Positions 17,755 to 26,625 of a stretch of 64,000 nt of DNA are shown in pieces. Under the pieces are notes generated by a model. The model was not told where the DNA came from. It made no database searches and worked only from the letters and a program-made list of their open reading frames with translations. A program made the position numbers and the translations under genes. The stretch is taken from assembly GCF_000974425.1 (NCBI RefSeq), contig NZ_CP010429.1:3906001-3970000 (forward strand), read 5' to 3'. Numbering within the stretch: position 1 is the stretch's first letter; each line of letters begins with the position of its first letter. Origin of the DNA: Spirosoma radiotolerans (GTDB lineage: Bacteria; Bacteroidota; Bacteroidia; Cytophagales; Spirosomataceae).

Positions 17755-19077
17755 CTATTCTCTCCAGCCTTCTGGTTTGAAAGGCGTTTGCCGGTCGCTT
17801 TGCAGGCAGGGAGCCAGGGGTGGCCGGTCGGCGTTGGGCCATAAGCGAACCTTAGCTTTGACACGCTCATTTAGGTAGGGAGGAGACGGTTCCAGATTAG
17901 GCTGACGTTCGTTTAATGCATAAAATAGCCCATCCCGACTTGGCCCGTAGCTTCCTTTCACCAGCGTATCAATAGGACTTGTCGATCCATAGGACAGGCC
18001 TTTGGCATCTTTTCGATCAAGCCAGTAATGAACCTGTGAAACCCCGGAAGCCGAAAAATAACCCACCACGCTGACTTGAGGCTTATCGACCTGATGCACG
18101 TTACCGCCTAAAGCCGTAGGCGGACTGTCTGCCAACCCACCCGCCTGCTGAGTCTGCTCCTGAAAGAGTTTGTAATAGCGGTAAGCATCCGGAGTAAGGG
18201 AAAGCTGGCGTACATCCACTAAGCCTGGACCTGGATCATAAAACGGAATCTGGGCCACGCGTTGCTGGCTAATCAGGCTTCCATTGGTGAATTTATCGTC
18301 AAATACAACAAGATCGTACCCATACAAAATCTGCCAGCACGGCGTTCGACAGCCATAATCATAAATCCAGTCCTCTTTAGGAACATCAGGCGCTTCTTCA
18401 CCAGCCTTACCCGCTGGGGGACTAAAACAATCTTCATATAGTTCCGTACCCGTTACAAAGTAGTCTCTTGCTCTATACACATTTGGGAGAACTTTGTATT
18501 GAGTGTATACGCCTTGTCGACAGCTATGACACCAATACTGGCGTTGCCAGAGTTTCCATTCCCAGCGGTAATAATTATGCTGATCTGCTGGGTCCTGACT
18601 CTCAATAAAGATGTCATGAGCGGCTGTGTAGCCTTTGAGTTGCTGCGGAGATAAGCTGGTAGGGTTAAATTGAGCACTCACTTTATTAATCGGTGAGACG
18701 GCGGGTAGCACTTGCTGGGTAGATACATAAGCGGTTCCGTTGGGTAGTGTAAAGCGAAGTTGATAAGCATGGCCAACTTGCCCTCTAAAATCAGCCGGTA
18801 GCTGATAGTTACCATCTGTCGTTTCATGACAGGTGACTACCTGAACAGAATCCACAACCACTTCCACACTTGCTTTGGTTAGGGGGCTCGTACTAAACTG
18901 GCCCGTTAACCGATCGGCCTGTGCCTGGCTGAGCTTAATGATTTGAGCCTCAGGTAGGTTGGTGATCGTACCTTCTACAACCAAGAGGTCTTTTGTGCCG
19001 GTTAGCGTCAATTCTTCCGGGTCAACACAGGCCAGAGCCAATAGGCCAATGCCAATCAATAAAGCAATCGAACGCAT
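17755..19077 (-). CDS. DUF4249 family lipoprotein (orphan)
   Basis: A 440-residue protein with a lipoprotein signal (MRSIALLIGIGLLALACVDP; lipobox LALAC). The N-terminal region (VEGTITNLPEAQIIKLSQA, then ASVEVVVDSV) is the usual DUF4249 beta-rich start, and the YQLRFTLPNGTAY segment is also typical. A cysteine set WCHSC, EDCF and CRTPCW is shared with the second DUF4249 protein at 55650-56816. DUF4249 genes normally sit next to a TonB-dependent receptor and probably form a surface partner; here no receptor is adjacent. Function of the family is not established. Confidence 0.88.
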   Translation of the reverse strand: MRSIALLIGIGLLALACVDPEELTLTGTKDLLVVEGTITNLPEAQIIKLSQAQADRLTGQFSTSPLTKASVEVVVDSVQVVTCHETTDGNYQLPADFRGQVGHAYQLRFTLPNGTAYVSTQQVLPAVSPINKVSAQFNPTSLSPQQLKGYTAAHDIFIESQDPADQHNYYRWEWKLWQRQYWCHSCRQGVYTQYKVLPNVYRARDYFVTGTELYEDCFSPPAGKAGEEAPDVPKEDWIYDYGCRTPCWQILYGYDLVVFDDKFTNGSLISQQRVAQIPFYDPGPGLVDVRQLSLTPDAYRYYKLFQEQTQQAGGLADSPPTALGGNVHQVDKPQVSVVGYFSASGVSQVHYWLDRKDAKGLSYGSTSPIDTLVKGSYGPSRDGLFYALNERQPNLEPSPPYLNERVKAKVRLWPNADRPPLAPCLQSDRQTPFKPEGWRE

Positions 19078-19252
19078 ATGTGGAATTTGTACATGTTATG
19101 AACAAATCGTAAAACCACTTAGCAACTCTATTCTACTTTTATCATCGTTTCATAACCAGCTGTTTCTATAATTCCTTCACTGTCAATAAAATTTGTAGCC
19201 TAACCTACGCAGACTGTGCTAAACGAATACAGATGCTGCCTCAAGCATCCGG

Positions 19253-19549
19253 CTAAATTGACTGGTCAATTTGGAAGAGATTCATTTTACCCAGATTAGA
19301 GATTAGCCTGTGAGGACTGGCGAACGTTGCGATGTGAAGTAACCGGTTAGTCTGTTTGTCGCAACACATTTCGACGTAAAAATCATTAAATCGGTAAAGA
19401 TGGTGAACGCAATGGTTATCGGTCCATTTAGTTAGGTGTACTCCCCATAAAAACAAAGCTCCTTGTTTAATCAGCAAGGGTTTCAGGTCATAGGCTTCAC
19501 GTGTAATATACATTGATTGGGGTTTAGCATAAACGGCCCATTGGGCCAT
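19253..19549 (-). CDS. Hypothetical protein, 98 residues
   Basis: Not a family I can name. The sequence looks like a real compact domain: ITREAYDLKPLLIKQGALFLW, then HHLYRFNDFYVEMCCDKQTN and LLHIATF, a pattern of alternating strands and polar turns. No signal peptide or membrane segment. The start at 19549 is ATG; a second ATG gives MYITREAYDLK about 12 codons later and is equally plausible. It is isolated, between two long gaps. Confidence 0.55.
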   Translation of the reverse strand: MAQWAVYAKPQSMYITREAYDLKPLLIKQGALFLWGVHLTKWTDNHCVHHLYRFNDFYVEMCCDKQTNRLLHIATFASPHRLISNLGKMNLFQIDQSI

Positions 19550-20015
19550 AGATGAAAGAAAATAAGCGATAAACCAGTGTGTTTTTGGCTGGATGCCAGC
19601 CTCAGCTATAAACTAGTAAGGTGTAATAAAATCGGTCGATCAGGCCAGCTTGTACACGAGCAAGAATCACAAAAAATGTTTCGTTAGTAAATGGTTAGTT
19701 GACAAACTAACTTCCTGTGTGGTCAGTATCCTAAAGTTGACCAAAGATAAAATGCGTATATCACAATTAAATTACTGATTATCAGATATATAAAAATGAA
19801 GAAAAACAGAGAAAACAAATATATGAAATAACCATCCTTCAGCCGAAACATTATTTATTCGATTTTCTATAGCCTCTGCCCCGTTTATGTGTTTTTAGTA
19901 GCCTTTCCTATCTGGCCTAAGTATCGATTAGCGTATATCCGACTCTTGTTTCAACAAAAAGGGCGGCCACTCTCTCGAATGGCTGCCCTTTGCTGACTTA
20001 GGTTAATTCCTGGCT
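19550..20015. other. Intergenic stretch with terminator-like hairpin
   Basis: A 466-nt AT-rich gap. Apart from the hairpin at 19956-19991 belonging to the gene on its right, no coding signal, repeat or RNA gene was recognised. Confidence 0.5.
19956..19991 (-). terminator. Rho-independent terminator of the small secreted protein gene
   Basis: On the minus strand: AAAGGGCAGCCA, loop, TGGCCGCCCTTTTT. The stem has one mismatch and ends in a T-run, 24 nt after the stop codon of the gene at 20016-20414. Confidence 0.75.
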
Positions 20016-20414
20016 TTAGTTGATAGCCACCAGGCGGCTGGGCGCACTGGGCTGGTTGGTCGATAACGTCACCGAGTGGGTCGTCGTATCAACTCCATTA
20101 CTAACCCGAACCTGATAAGCTCCGTCGGGCAGATCACTCAATGTCAGCCGAAGGCGGGCTATCGTTTCTTTCTTGGCCACCCGTTGAGCGAACAGTACTT
20201 TGCCGTCTGCATTCACCAGTTGGATGTCGACCGCACCCGTCGCTTCTTTATCCACGGCAATCTGAAGTTTACCTTCTGCGGTGGTGTACATACCCGTTTT
20301 GTAGCTGGCCACCGTGGCTGGGCGTCCGCCGGGATTGGTGTTGGCCAATGAAACCGAAAAAGTAGCCAGGGTTAAGGTAAAAGCAATGACGAGGGGATTG
20401 ATGAGGGCTTTCAT
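20016..20414 (-). CDS. Small secreted beta-rich protein
   Basis: About 132 residues from the ATG at 20414, chosen because it places a signal peptide (MKALINPLVIAFTLTLATFS) at the N-terminus. The mature part reads like a single beta-sandwich: GKLQIAVDKEATGAVDIQLV, NADGKVLFAQRVAKKE, LSDLPDGAYQVRVSNG, then HSVTL. This GxYxVxVxxG pattern resembles C-terminal sorting or adhesive domains in Bacteroidota, but stands alone here. It shares layout with the proteins at 25269-25628 and 26083-26439. No function can be given. Confidence 0.7.
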   Translation of the reverse strand: MKALINPLVIAFTLTLATFSVSLANTNPGGRPATVASYKTGMYTTAEGKLQIAVDKEATGAVDIQLVNADGKVLFAQRVAKKETIARLRLTLSDLPDGAYQVRVSNGVDTTTHSVTLSTNQPSAPSRLVAIN

Positions 20415-20782
20415 GATGTATGTGTTTTTATGATTTATTTTCCGTTTTGGATAGGTCAAAGGTCGGCAGCTTAGCGGCCAGGGGCTGTCACAAATGAGTC
20501 AATCGCTGACACTTTTGAGAATAGGTGCCTCAACAAGCCTGGCCAATCCCGTATTGCAAATCACCATGCGCAGTCATCTATTATTTAACTGGCTTCCTAT
20601 ACCCGTTCAATCGACAAAACTCAATTGCATTAGATAAACTTAATCTTATATTTAAACTACTAATTAGTACCTTATAGGACATTAATGTATTAATTCGTTT
20701 GTTTGCATGGTGTGGCTGGCAAATAAATTGCTTTTATTGATTAGTCTAATTACTCGTTACCATTCACTAGCCCTACCTTTTT
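20415..20782. other. Intergenic region between divergent small genes
   Basis: A 368-nt AT-rich divergent promoter region. No hairpin, repeat or gene was recognised in it. Confidence 0.5.
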
Positions 20783-21028
20783 ATGCGACAGTCACTGCTA
20801 CTATTCAGTCTGTTTACGGCAGCCCTACTTGGCTTAGCTCTCTTCTATGTCACCTTCCTTGATTGCGTCCACGACTACCAAACGGGCATGTTCGCTAGCC
20901 AGCCTACAAAAACGGGGCTGGAAACAGTTGGTCTGCTCGTTTATTCCTGGCTGGGTCTAAAATTTCTTAAATGGCGACTTTTGCATCAGCGTAGCCCAAT
21001 TAATAAGGCCGATCATTTCGATGATTAA
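20783..21028 (+). CDS. Small membrane protein, unknown
   Basis: 81 residues. An N-terminal hydrophobic segment (LLLFSLFTAALLGLALFYV) and a second weaker one (VGLLVYSWLGLKFL) flank a short loop (DCVHDYQTG), followed by a basic then acidic tail. Likely inserted in the inner membrane with two helices. It precedes the secreted protein at 21111-21623 by 82 nt on the same strand, so the two may be co-transcribed. No family recognised. Confidence 0.55.
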   Translation: MRQSLLLFSLFTAALLGLALFYVTFLDCVHDYQTGMFASQPTKTGLETVGLLVYSWLGLKFLKWRLLHQRSPINKADHFDD

Positions 21029-21110
21029 GTAGCTTTTGAATATATCTACACGCCTGTTAGCTAGGCCACTTGACCAATTCACCCATCCATTACCTTACCT
21101 GCTTCAGCGA

Positions 21111-21623
21111 ATGAGACACGTCTCCTGTTTGTCAATCCACTACCGGCTAACCCTCCTTTTGCTGCTTCTTTGGCCTGCGGTGAAGGCACAGCCCGTTGCT
21201 TTTGAGGGCGCCAATACCATTGTTATTACCACCGATTTAGCCGATAAGGAAGCTTACCTAACGATCAGTCAGGTATTGACGGAACAAAACATGCCCATCG
21301 AGGTTGCCAGCACTTGTTTACGCATACGTGTCCCTCTCAAATCAGTTCAGTACTCCACTTCAGCAGAGCCTATACTGATCGGCCAGTTGTCGGTTCATGC
21401 TGGCCTGGTCAAATTAACCGGTATCGTACAGGAGGCCCCATCCGGCAGGAATAATACCGGGCTGGCTTCCTCAAAAGTTATTCCGGCATCGTACCAAAAA
21501 GAAAGAAGCAAATCAACGCTCCCCCGGCTGGGCTTTCTTTACCTGAGCGACTTAGCTAAAAAGCTTCATCCTGCCCTACATGGTGTTATAAGCTACAAGG
21601 TTCAACCCGAACCGATGGACTAA
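21111..21623 (+). CDS. Secreted hypothetical protein, about 170 residues
   Basis: ATG at 21111 gives a signal-peptide-like start (YRLTLLLLLLWPAVKAQ). The mature domain begins FEGANTIVITTDLADKEAYL, then ISQVLTEQNMPIEVASTCLR. The pattern of ANTI-strand, helix, V/L-tEqNm-hinge is seen in small secreted Bacteroidota proteins of unknown function, and the last third is basic and low in structure. The frame extends upstream to a TTG at 21036, judged unlikely as it would bury the signal peptide. No role can be assigned. Confidence 0.6.
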   Translation: MRHVSCLSIHYRLTLLLLLLWPAVKAQPVAFEGANTIVITTDLADKEAYLTISQVLTEQNMPIEVASTCLRIRVPLKSVQYSTSAEPILIGQLSVHAGLVKLTGIVQEAPSGRNNTGLASSKVIPASYQKERSKSTLPRLGFLYLSDLAKKLHPALHGVISYKVQPEPMD

Positions 21624-22006
21624 GAACCCGTGAACCGACATCGCGGAGATGTACGTAAACTCCGTTGCTGTAGTATCAACCATCGCTGGCTCTTTAATCC
21701 TTTTACTAAATCCTTAGCAACCAGGCCACGAGGAGTTGTGATCAAACTGTCATTATGTGGTCGTATTCCGGTGGTTATTATAATCAGGTCACTGAGCAGT
21801 CCAACTCCCATTGGTTTAATCATTTTTTCATAGTTACCAATAGATCAAGTAGGTATACCAGTTTGCAGGCTTTTAAAGGCAATAGGGGGTTGTATTTAGA
21901 ATAACAAAGCTACGGCCATTGCAGTTAGGTTACTGTATCTCTGTTAGATGTAACTCCTGATCAGACAGATATTGACTCCGCTCACTGCTGAAAACCCTGT
22001 AAGTAC
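21624..22006. other. Intergenic stretch, no supported gene
   Basis: A 383-nt gap. Overlapping open frames of 67 codons exist on both strands at about 21620-21833, but neither has a recognisable domain. The promoter of the GT9 gene must lie here. Confidence 0.45.
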
Positions 22007-23230
22007 ATGCCTGGTAAAGTCCGAAAATATTGTGCACCCCGCCGTATTGCTTATCCCTTACAATTCCTAGATCTATTTGTGGACCTGTATGCACGGGGAC
22101 GGACACCTTCTGGTCTTGAAACTTACGACACAACCCGGCCAGACAGTCCCTCTATCTTATTAATGACGGCGGGTCATTTAGGTGATGCTCTCGTTTTGTC
22201 GTATACGTTTCCACTCATTCGGCAGCGTTATCCAAATGCTCAGATTGATATACTGGCAGGTAGTTGGTGTGACCCAGTTTGGCGTCATAATCCCTATGTC
22301 CGGCGCGTCATTCACCTCAATCACGCTTCTACCAACCGGAGTTCGCTCTCCAGGATGGAAAAATGGCAGGCATTTTTTGGGTCAACCCGTTCAGCCATCA
22401 AGTCTCTGGCAGATACGGTGTATGACTATTCGGTTGATATTCGCTACTCCGATTCGCCTATGCATTTTATCCTGCCGTTTCTGAAGGTCAAACGCAGAAT
22501 CGGCTTCGGCTCGCGCGGAATGGGTGGACTGTTGGATGACGAGTTTTTCCTGCCCGATCAGGAAACGAATAATTTTGATTTGCTACTCATGCTGCTCAAG
22601 CCCATGGGTGTTGAAGGCGAGCTTCGAACCGTTAAACCCTATTTTTTTCATCCAGTCCAATCACCTCATCAACTCTGGAGTAAGCTAGGGCAACGGGTTC
22701 CGGAAAGCAAAACCATTTTGATTTGCCCAGAATCGGGCAGCCCCGTTCGCATGTTATCGGTTGATTACTGGTGTCAGCTCGCCACCCGGCTTTTACAGGA
22801 AAGTCCGTATGGATTGGTGTTTAGCGGCCAGCGTGAATTCACCACAGCGCTGTACGAACGTGTCAGACAGGAAAACCCAACCGCTACAGAGCGGCTCTAT
22901 TCGGTCGTTGGGCAGTTGACGCTTGAGGACCTGATCAGTTTAAGTGAACAGGCATTGGCCGCTTTTACGCTCGATTCACTACCGATGCACTTATGCTGTT
23001 TAGGCTGCCCAACGGTCTCGTTTCAGAAAAATGGGATGGGAATTCAATTCTTTCCGATAGGAAGCCACCCAACCCTGGTGATCCACAACCACGACCAAAG
23101 CCGTATGCTGAAGCTTGATCGACCCGAATCAACCAGTGACTATGTGACGGTGTTTGATGATACAGTTCTGGATCGGGCTATGCAGTGGTTCCGGATGATC
23201 GAGAAACAATCCCAGGCAAAGGTAGAATAA
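22007..23230 (+). CDS. Glycosyltransferase family 9 protein (heptosyltransferase-like)
   Basis: A 407-residue cytoplasmic enzyme with the two-Rossmann GT-B layout. The N-terminal motif ILLMTAGHLGDALVLSYTFP and IRQRYPNAQIDILAG match GT9 (GxxGDxxxxxP...FP and the strand with D). The second half has TILICPESGSP (donor-side strand) and SEQALAAFTLDSLPMHLCCL, where the family shows a D-S/T-gpmHlA motif. GT9 enzymes add heptose or related sugars to LPS core or other glycans. The gene stands alone, so the acceptor is unknown. Confidence 0.85.
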   Translation: MPGKVRKYCAPRRIAYPLQFLDLFVDLYARGRTPSGLETYDTTRPDSPSILLMTAGHLGDALVLSYTFPLIRQRYPNAQIDILAGSWCDPVWRHNPYVRRVIHLNHASTNRSSLSRMEKWQAFFGSTRSAIKSLADTVYDYSVDIRYSDSPMHFILPFLKVKRRIGFGSRGMGGLLDDEFFLPDQETNNFDLLLMLLKPMGVEGELRTVKPYFFHPVQSPHQLWSKLGQRVPESKTILICPESGSPVRMLSVDYWCQLATRLLQESPYGLVFSGQREFTTALYERVRQENPTATERLYSVVGQLTLEDLISLSEQALAAFTLDSLPMHLCCLGCPTVSFQKNGMGIQFFPIGSHPTLVIHNHDQSRMLKLDRPESTSDYVTVFDDTVLDRAMQWFRMIEKQSQAKVE

Positions 23231-23488
23231 CTACCTAATGGTAAGCTACGTTTTACTTACTAACCAGAAAGTATAGACCTTACCGGTAACCCAACCTGGC
23301 AGGCCGACCGGCCGAGCAAATTACTCGTCAACGTTTAGCTTACTTACGCATTTTTACGACGAAGAGTAGCCTTTAACTACCTAATCAGGGCATTCCGCCA
23401 ACACAAAAGGCGATTCCGCTTAGTTCATTTGGCTGGCTAGCCTGAGACGTTTAAGTTAGCCGACTCATAGGCTAATTAGGCAGACCGG

Positions 23489-23764
23489 ATGGTATACAGT
23501 CGGCAAGTGTGCTTCGAAGGGCCCCCGCCTTCCATTCCAGACATCATCGAACGAGTTCGTCAGCGCACCGGCATCAAAGCTAACTACTTAGCCAGCAAGT
23601 GGCTGTTAGCAAATCCGCTTGACTCAAACGACGTGTTTAGTTTATATGCAGAGGGAGAGTGCTGCCTCTTGCTGATCAATGAAGGAACCGAGACGGAACT
23701 TTTACGGGCAACACTCTATACGTTACTCGAGCTGGGAGGCTATTACCAGGATTGGTACGAGTAA
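23489..23764 (+). CDS. Hypothetical protein, 91 residues
   Basis: A compact soluble protein without a signal peptide. IPDIIERVRQRTGIKANYL, SLYAEGECCLLLINEG and LLRATLYTLLELGGYYQDW suggest a small alpha/beta domain in which a helix is followed by strands and a final helix. I do not recognise the family. It is convergent with the PfkB kinase gene. Confidence 0.55.
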   Translation: MVYSRQVCFEGPPPSIPDIIERVRQRTGIKANYLASKWLLANPLDSNDVFSLYAEGECCLLLINEGTETELLRATLYTLLELGGYYQDWYE

Positions 23765-23816
23765 CTACTTTTGCGGCTTAACCGCTTCTCAACAACTACC
23801 GTATATATTCGTCAGA

Positions 23817-24689
23817 CTATACTTCCTGGTTTAAAAGAGATGAAATGAAAGCCGGAGAGCCAGAAAAAGGACCCGATGAACTGATTTTCGCTGCCGCCAG
23901 GACGGAACCAAAGTCACCGGCCTCTTCGATCGAACTGCCTTGCAGACGTCGCCAAAGGTAGCCAGCCATGTAGGTATCGCCACAACCCGTTGCGTCGACA
24001 ACCGCCGATGGCTGTGCCGCCAGAATCGGATAAAACGTACCATCCCGATAAATAAGCGACCCCTTGCTGCCAAGCGTTATGATTACTTCCCGTACGCCCA
24101 GATCAGCTAAATACCGGGCACCTTCGTGGGCGTCCGTTTGACCCGTAAGCACGTTCATCTCAAACTCATTTGCTTTCAGCGTATGCACGAAAGGGAGCAC
24201 TTTCTTTTTATCAGCCCAGTCCTGGTAAACAACTTTCTTCTGCCTGACATGCCTCAGATATCCTTGCACATCCAACGAAATAAGGCTCTTTTTCGCTAAT
24301 TTCTCAATCAGCTTTGTCGGTATATCGTCGTACAACAACGGACCTAGGTGAACTACTTTCGCGTCGATTGGGGGTATGTTAGCGACCCGGAACGGTAACG
24401 CTTTCTGCTCGACTCGCTGGTCTCGATGGTCCTGATCCTCACTATAGATGTTTTCAAAATAAACCGTATGCGGACTTGGTAAGGCATCGACCTCAACGCC
24501 TTCCGCTCGTAAATCGTCAACAAATTGACGCTCCTCGAAGGATAAGGCCGTTACCAGTTTATACTTTAAACCCGAATGAAGCAGGGACTTGGCCATGTAA
24601 ATAGATGTACCGCCCGGCTTGAACGCCACCGATTGTGGCGTAACTATTTTATCCAGCGATATATGGCCTATGATACAGATATCGAGCAT
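23817..24689 (-). CDS. PfkB-family carbohydrate kinase
   Basis: A 290-residue kinase. It begins ICIIGHISLDKIVTP and has FKPGGTSIYMAKSLLHSG, the PfkB N-terminal motif. The C-terminal signature VVDATGCGDTYMAGYLWRR contains the GCGD anion hole with the catalytic Asp, preceded by VIITLGSKGSLIYRDG. Substrate could be a sugar, inositol or nucleoside. ADP-glucose- or inositol-kinase-like enzymes have similar length. It is isolated, so pathway is unknown. Confidence 0.85.
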   Translation of the reverse strand: MLDICIIGHISLDKIVTPQSVAFKPGGTSIYMAKSLLHSGLKYKLVTALSFEERQFVDDLRAEGVEVDALPSPHTVYFENIYSEDQDHRDQRVEQKALPFRVANIPPIDAKVVHLGPLLYDDIPTKLIEKLAKKSLISLDVQGYLRHVRQKKVVYQDWADKKKVLPFVHTLKANEFEMNVLTGQTDAHEGARYLADLGVREVIITLGSKGSLIYRDGTFYPILAAQPSAVVDATGCGDTYMAGYLWRRLQGSSIEEAGDFGSVLAAAKISSSGPFSGSPAFISSLLNQEV

Positions 24690-25268
24690 AGTGTAGGTGA
24701 TCGAAATGGTAGCAGCTAGTAGCTAACCAAGGCAACATATGAATGTGACGACCACTTTCTGCCTGCATTTCCACGATTTAGCGACACTGGAAAAGCAACT
24801 AGACTCATACGTCTGTCTTCGTCAGACACAACCGAAAATTTATAACACGACCCTGTTAAGCCTATTGTTTCTGCGCTTAGCGACTTTCTAATCGACATTC
24901 CGCTGAGTACAGACTGGCTCCCAAAGCCTCCATGTTTCATTGTCCAACGGTCGCTTTCTTGTTGGCAATTAACTCCATTGAGGCCTGATGCCTATCGGTT
25001 TGTTTTCGATTTGATCGAAAGGCACCGCTCCAGCATAACAAGTGAACTTCTTGGGGTCGGTAAAATTTTAAACCGCTACGGCGGCCCATTCGTTCGTTGT
25101 GCTAATTACTTTTAAACAGGGAATGTTAGGTAACGAAGCCCTATCTGAAGAAGGTGACGGGTTTTCTACATCTGAACCAGTACGGTTAGCGGCTACAGGC
25201 AACGTATATCTGGCTAGGTTACAACGCCATAGATGAGTCATTAACGTTGTAACATAGCCATACGATTC
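24690..25268. other. Long intergenic stretch, no supported gene
   Basis: A 579-nt gap. The 74-codon minus-strand frame at 24716-24940 has no recognisable domain. Around 25092 there is a segment (GTTCGTTGTGCTAATTAC) resembling the outer arm of the nested palindrome at 12999. A short hairpin TTTCGAT-ttg-ATCGAAA lies near 25005-25021. Otherwise nothing was seen. Confidence 0.4.
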
Positions 25269-25628
25269 TTATTCCTGAACGACAAAGCTCTCGTTTGGAT
25301 TAACCTGTACAACGAATGTTTTAGTGAGGGCCTGGGACCCTGCCACCAGCGTCAACTGATAGGTACCCGTGCCTAGACTTGAAACATCAAACTGCTGGCT
25401 CAGCCCTTTTTGAAGGTTTACGGTTTCAGTATAGACGGATTGACCGTTGGCATCCCGGATCGCCAGTTGGCCTTTCGTTGGAATGGGTTGAACATACAAT
25501 TTGATTTTATGCTCGGGGGTCATTACCAGTCGGGTCTGAGCGGCTGCAGGTTTACTGGGCTCATTGGTTGTTGCAAATGATGCAGTACTGGCTACCAGAC
25601 CGAGCATCAGAATAAATACTTTTTTCAT
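25269..25628 (-). CDS. Small secreted beta-rich protein (family of three in this window)
   Basis: 119 residues with a clean signal peptide (MKKVFILMLGLVASTASFA). The mature part reads KIKLYVQPIPTKGQLAIRD, ANGQSVYTETVNLQKG, FDVSSLGTGTYQLTLVAG and TKTFVVQVNP, a single beta-sandwich-like unit. The signal peptide and strand pattern closely match the divergent gene at 26083-26439, so the two are paralogues. Three 16-nt tandem repeats sit just upstream (25657-25704). Function unknown; a periplasmic or surface role is inferred from the signal only. Confidence 0.72.
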   Translation of the reverse strand: MKKVFILMLGLVASTASFATTNEPSKPAAAQTRLVMTPEHKIKLYVQPIPTKGQLAIRDANGQSVYTETVNLQKGLSQQFDVSSLGTGTYQLTLVAGSQALTKTFVVQVNPNESFVVQE

Positions 25629-26082
25629 GGCTGTTTTTGTTTAAATCGTTTTTATAGTTCGCCGTTGCGACGGTTCGCCGTTGCGACGGTTCGCCGTTGC
25701 GATAGGACAAAGTTGACATGAGATGGTCAGGCCAGAAAATGAAAGGCGATGAGTGCTTGAATTAAGGCGACGAGCACCTGTTTTCAGCGGACGAACGACC
25801 AACTTACCATTGATAATCAATCACTTAAACAAATAATCAGCCCCGATTAATTAAGGATTCCGACACGGTTAAAAGCATTTCCTGACTTCATTTATCATCC
25901 TACTGTCAGGCAGCTTTGTAAAACTGGTAGGCAGGACTAGCAGCGTTTACGAACTTCACTCGTCGCGCCAAACGCTTCGCTCATCACCTAGATCCCGCGC
26001 TTCGGCAGCTTTGATTTTCAACGCCCTGACGCTGAGTCTACTTTTGGCCAGTCAATCAAACACAAGTAAACAAATACAAATC
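25629..26082. other. Divergent intergenic region with tandem repeats
   Basis: A 454-nt region between two paralogous secreted-protein genes. It carries the three tandem 16-mers at 25657-25704. Both promoters must lie here; no clear -7 element was found. Confidence 0.5.
25657..25704. repeat. Three tandem 16-nt repeats
   Basis: The unit GTTCGCCGTTGCGACG occurs twice exactly and a third time with two changes at its 3' end, head to tail. It begins 28 nt upstream of the start codon of the gene at 25269-25628, in what should be its leader or promoter. Confidence 0.85.
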
Positions 26083-26439
26083 ATGAAAAAGATTCTTCTC
26101 CTAATGGTGGGACTGGTAGCCAGTTCAGCCTCGTTCGCAACCACAAATGAGCGCAATAAGCCCGTTGCCACGGCATCCATACTTGGGAATGATAAAGTGA
26201 AACTCGTAGTAGCTCCCCAGCCAGCCAATGCTACACTTGCTCTAAATGACGAACAGGGTCACGTGCTCTACTCAAGTAAGGTTAACCTACGCGATGGCTT
26301 TCAGCAAAAGTTTGACATTTCGAATCTGGCAAATGGTGTTTACCAGTTATCTGTTGCGGTTGGCAACGAGCGTACTGTTCAATCCTTTACCGTGATGCAG
26401 GTTCCCGGTTACCATATGGTGAGCTTGCAGACTAAATGA
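26083..26439 (+). CDS. Small secreted beta-rich protein, paralogue of 25269-25628
   Basis: 118 residues from the ATG at 26083. The signal peptide MKKILLLMVGLVASSASFA is nearly the same as in the divergent neighbour, and the mature part follows the same order: VKLVVAPQPANATLALND, EQGHVLYSSKVNLRDG, FDISNLANGVYQLSVAVG, then VQSFTV. The upstream in-frame extension to 26011 would bury the signal peptide, so ATG 26083 is preferred. It lies 186 nt upstream of a LytS-type kinase; a link is possible but unproven. Confidence 0.72.
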   Translation: MKKILLLMVGLVASSASFATTNERNKPVATASILGNDKVKLVVAPQPANATLALNDEQGHVLYSSKVNLRDGFQQKFDISNLANGVYQLSVAVGNERTVQSFTVMQVPGYHMVSLQTK

Positions 26440-26490
26440 CCGCCAACAAACGCCCAGCAAATCCCCCTTTTGGCGATGACACCAATTTGC

Positions 26491-26534
26491 AGGCCTGACC
26501 AGACGCTGTTCGATGGGCATTTCTGGTCAGGCCT
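26491..26534. terminator. Terminator-like hairpin after the small secreted protein gene
   Basis: AGGCCTGACCAGA and its exact complement TCTGGTCAGGCCT enclose an 18-nt loop, about 50 nt after the stop of the gene ending at 26439. Only a short TT follows the stem. Confidence 0.6.
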
Positions 26535-26625
26535 TTGCCATGCGGGTTACGATCCAAAAAGGATACCCGGCTTTTTGTAAGCTAGTAGCCGAGGGGCATC
26601 TTTACCTTTTCACTAAAAATGAACA

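Noticed and set aside
21620..21833. Overlapping 67-codon frames on both strands
   Set aside because: Both strands are open over the same bases and neither has a recognisable pattern.
24716..24940. 74-codon minus-strand frame after the PfkB gene
   Set aside because: Short, no motif, and no clear coding pattern.
25657..25704. Possible CRISPR
   Set aside because: The 16-nt units are contiguous without spacers and only three in number.
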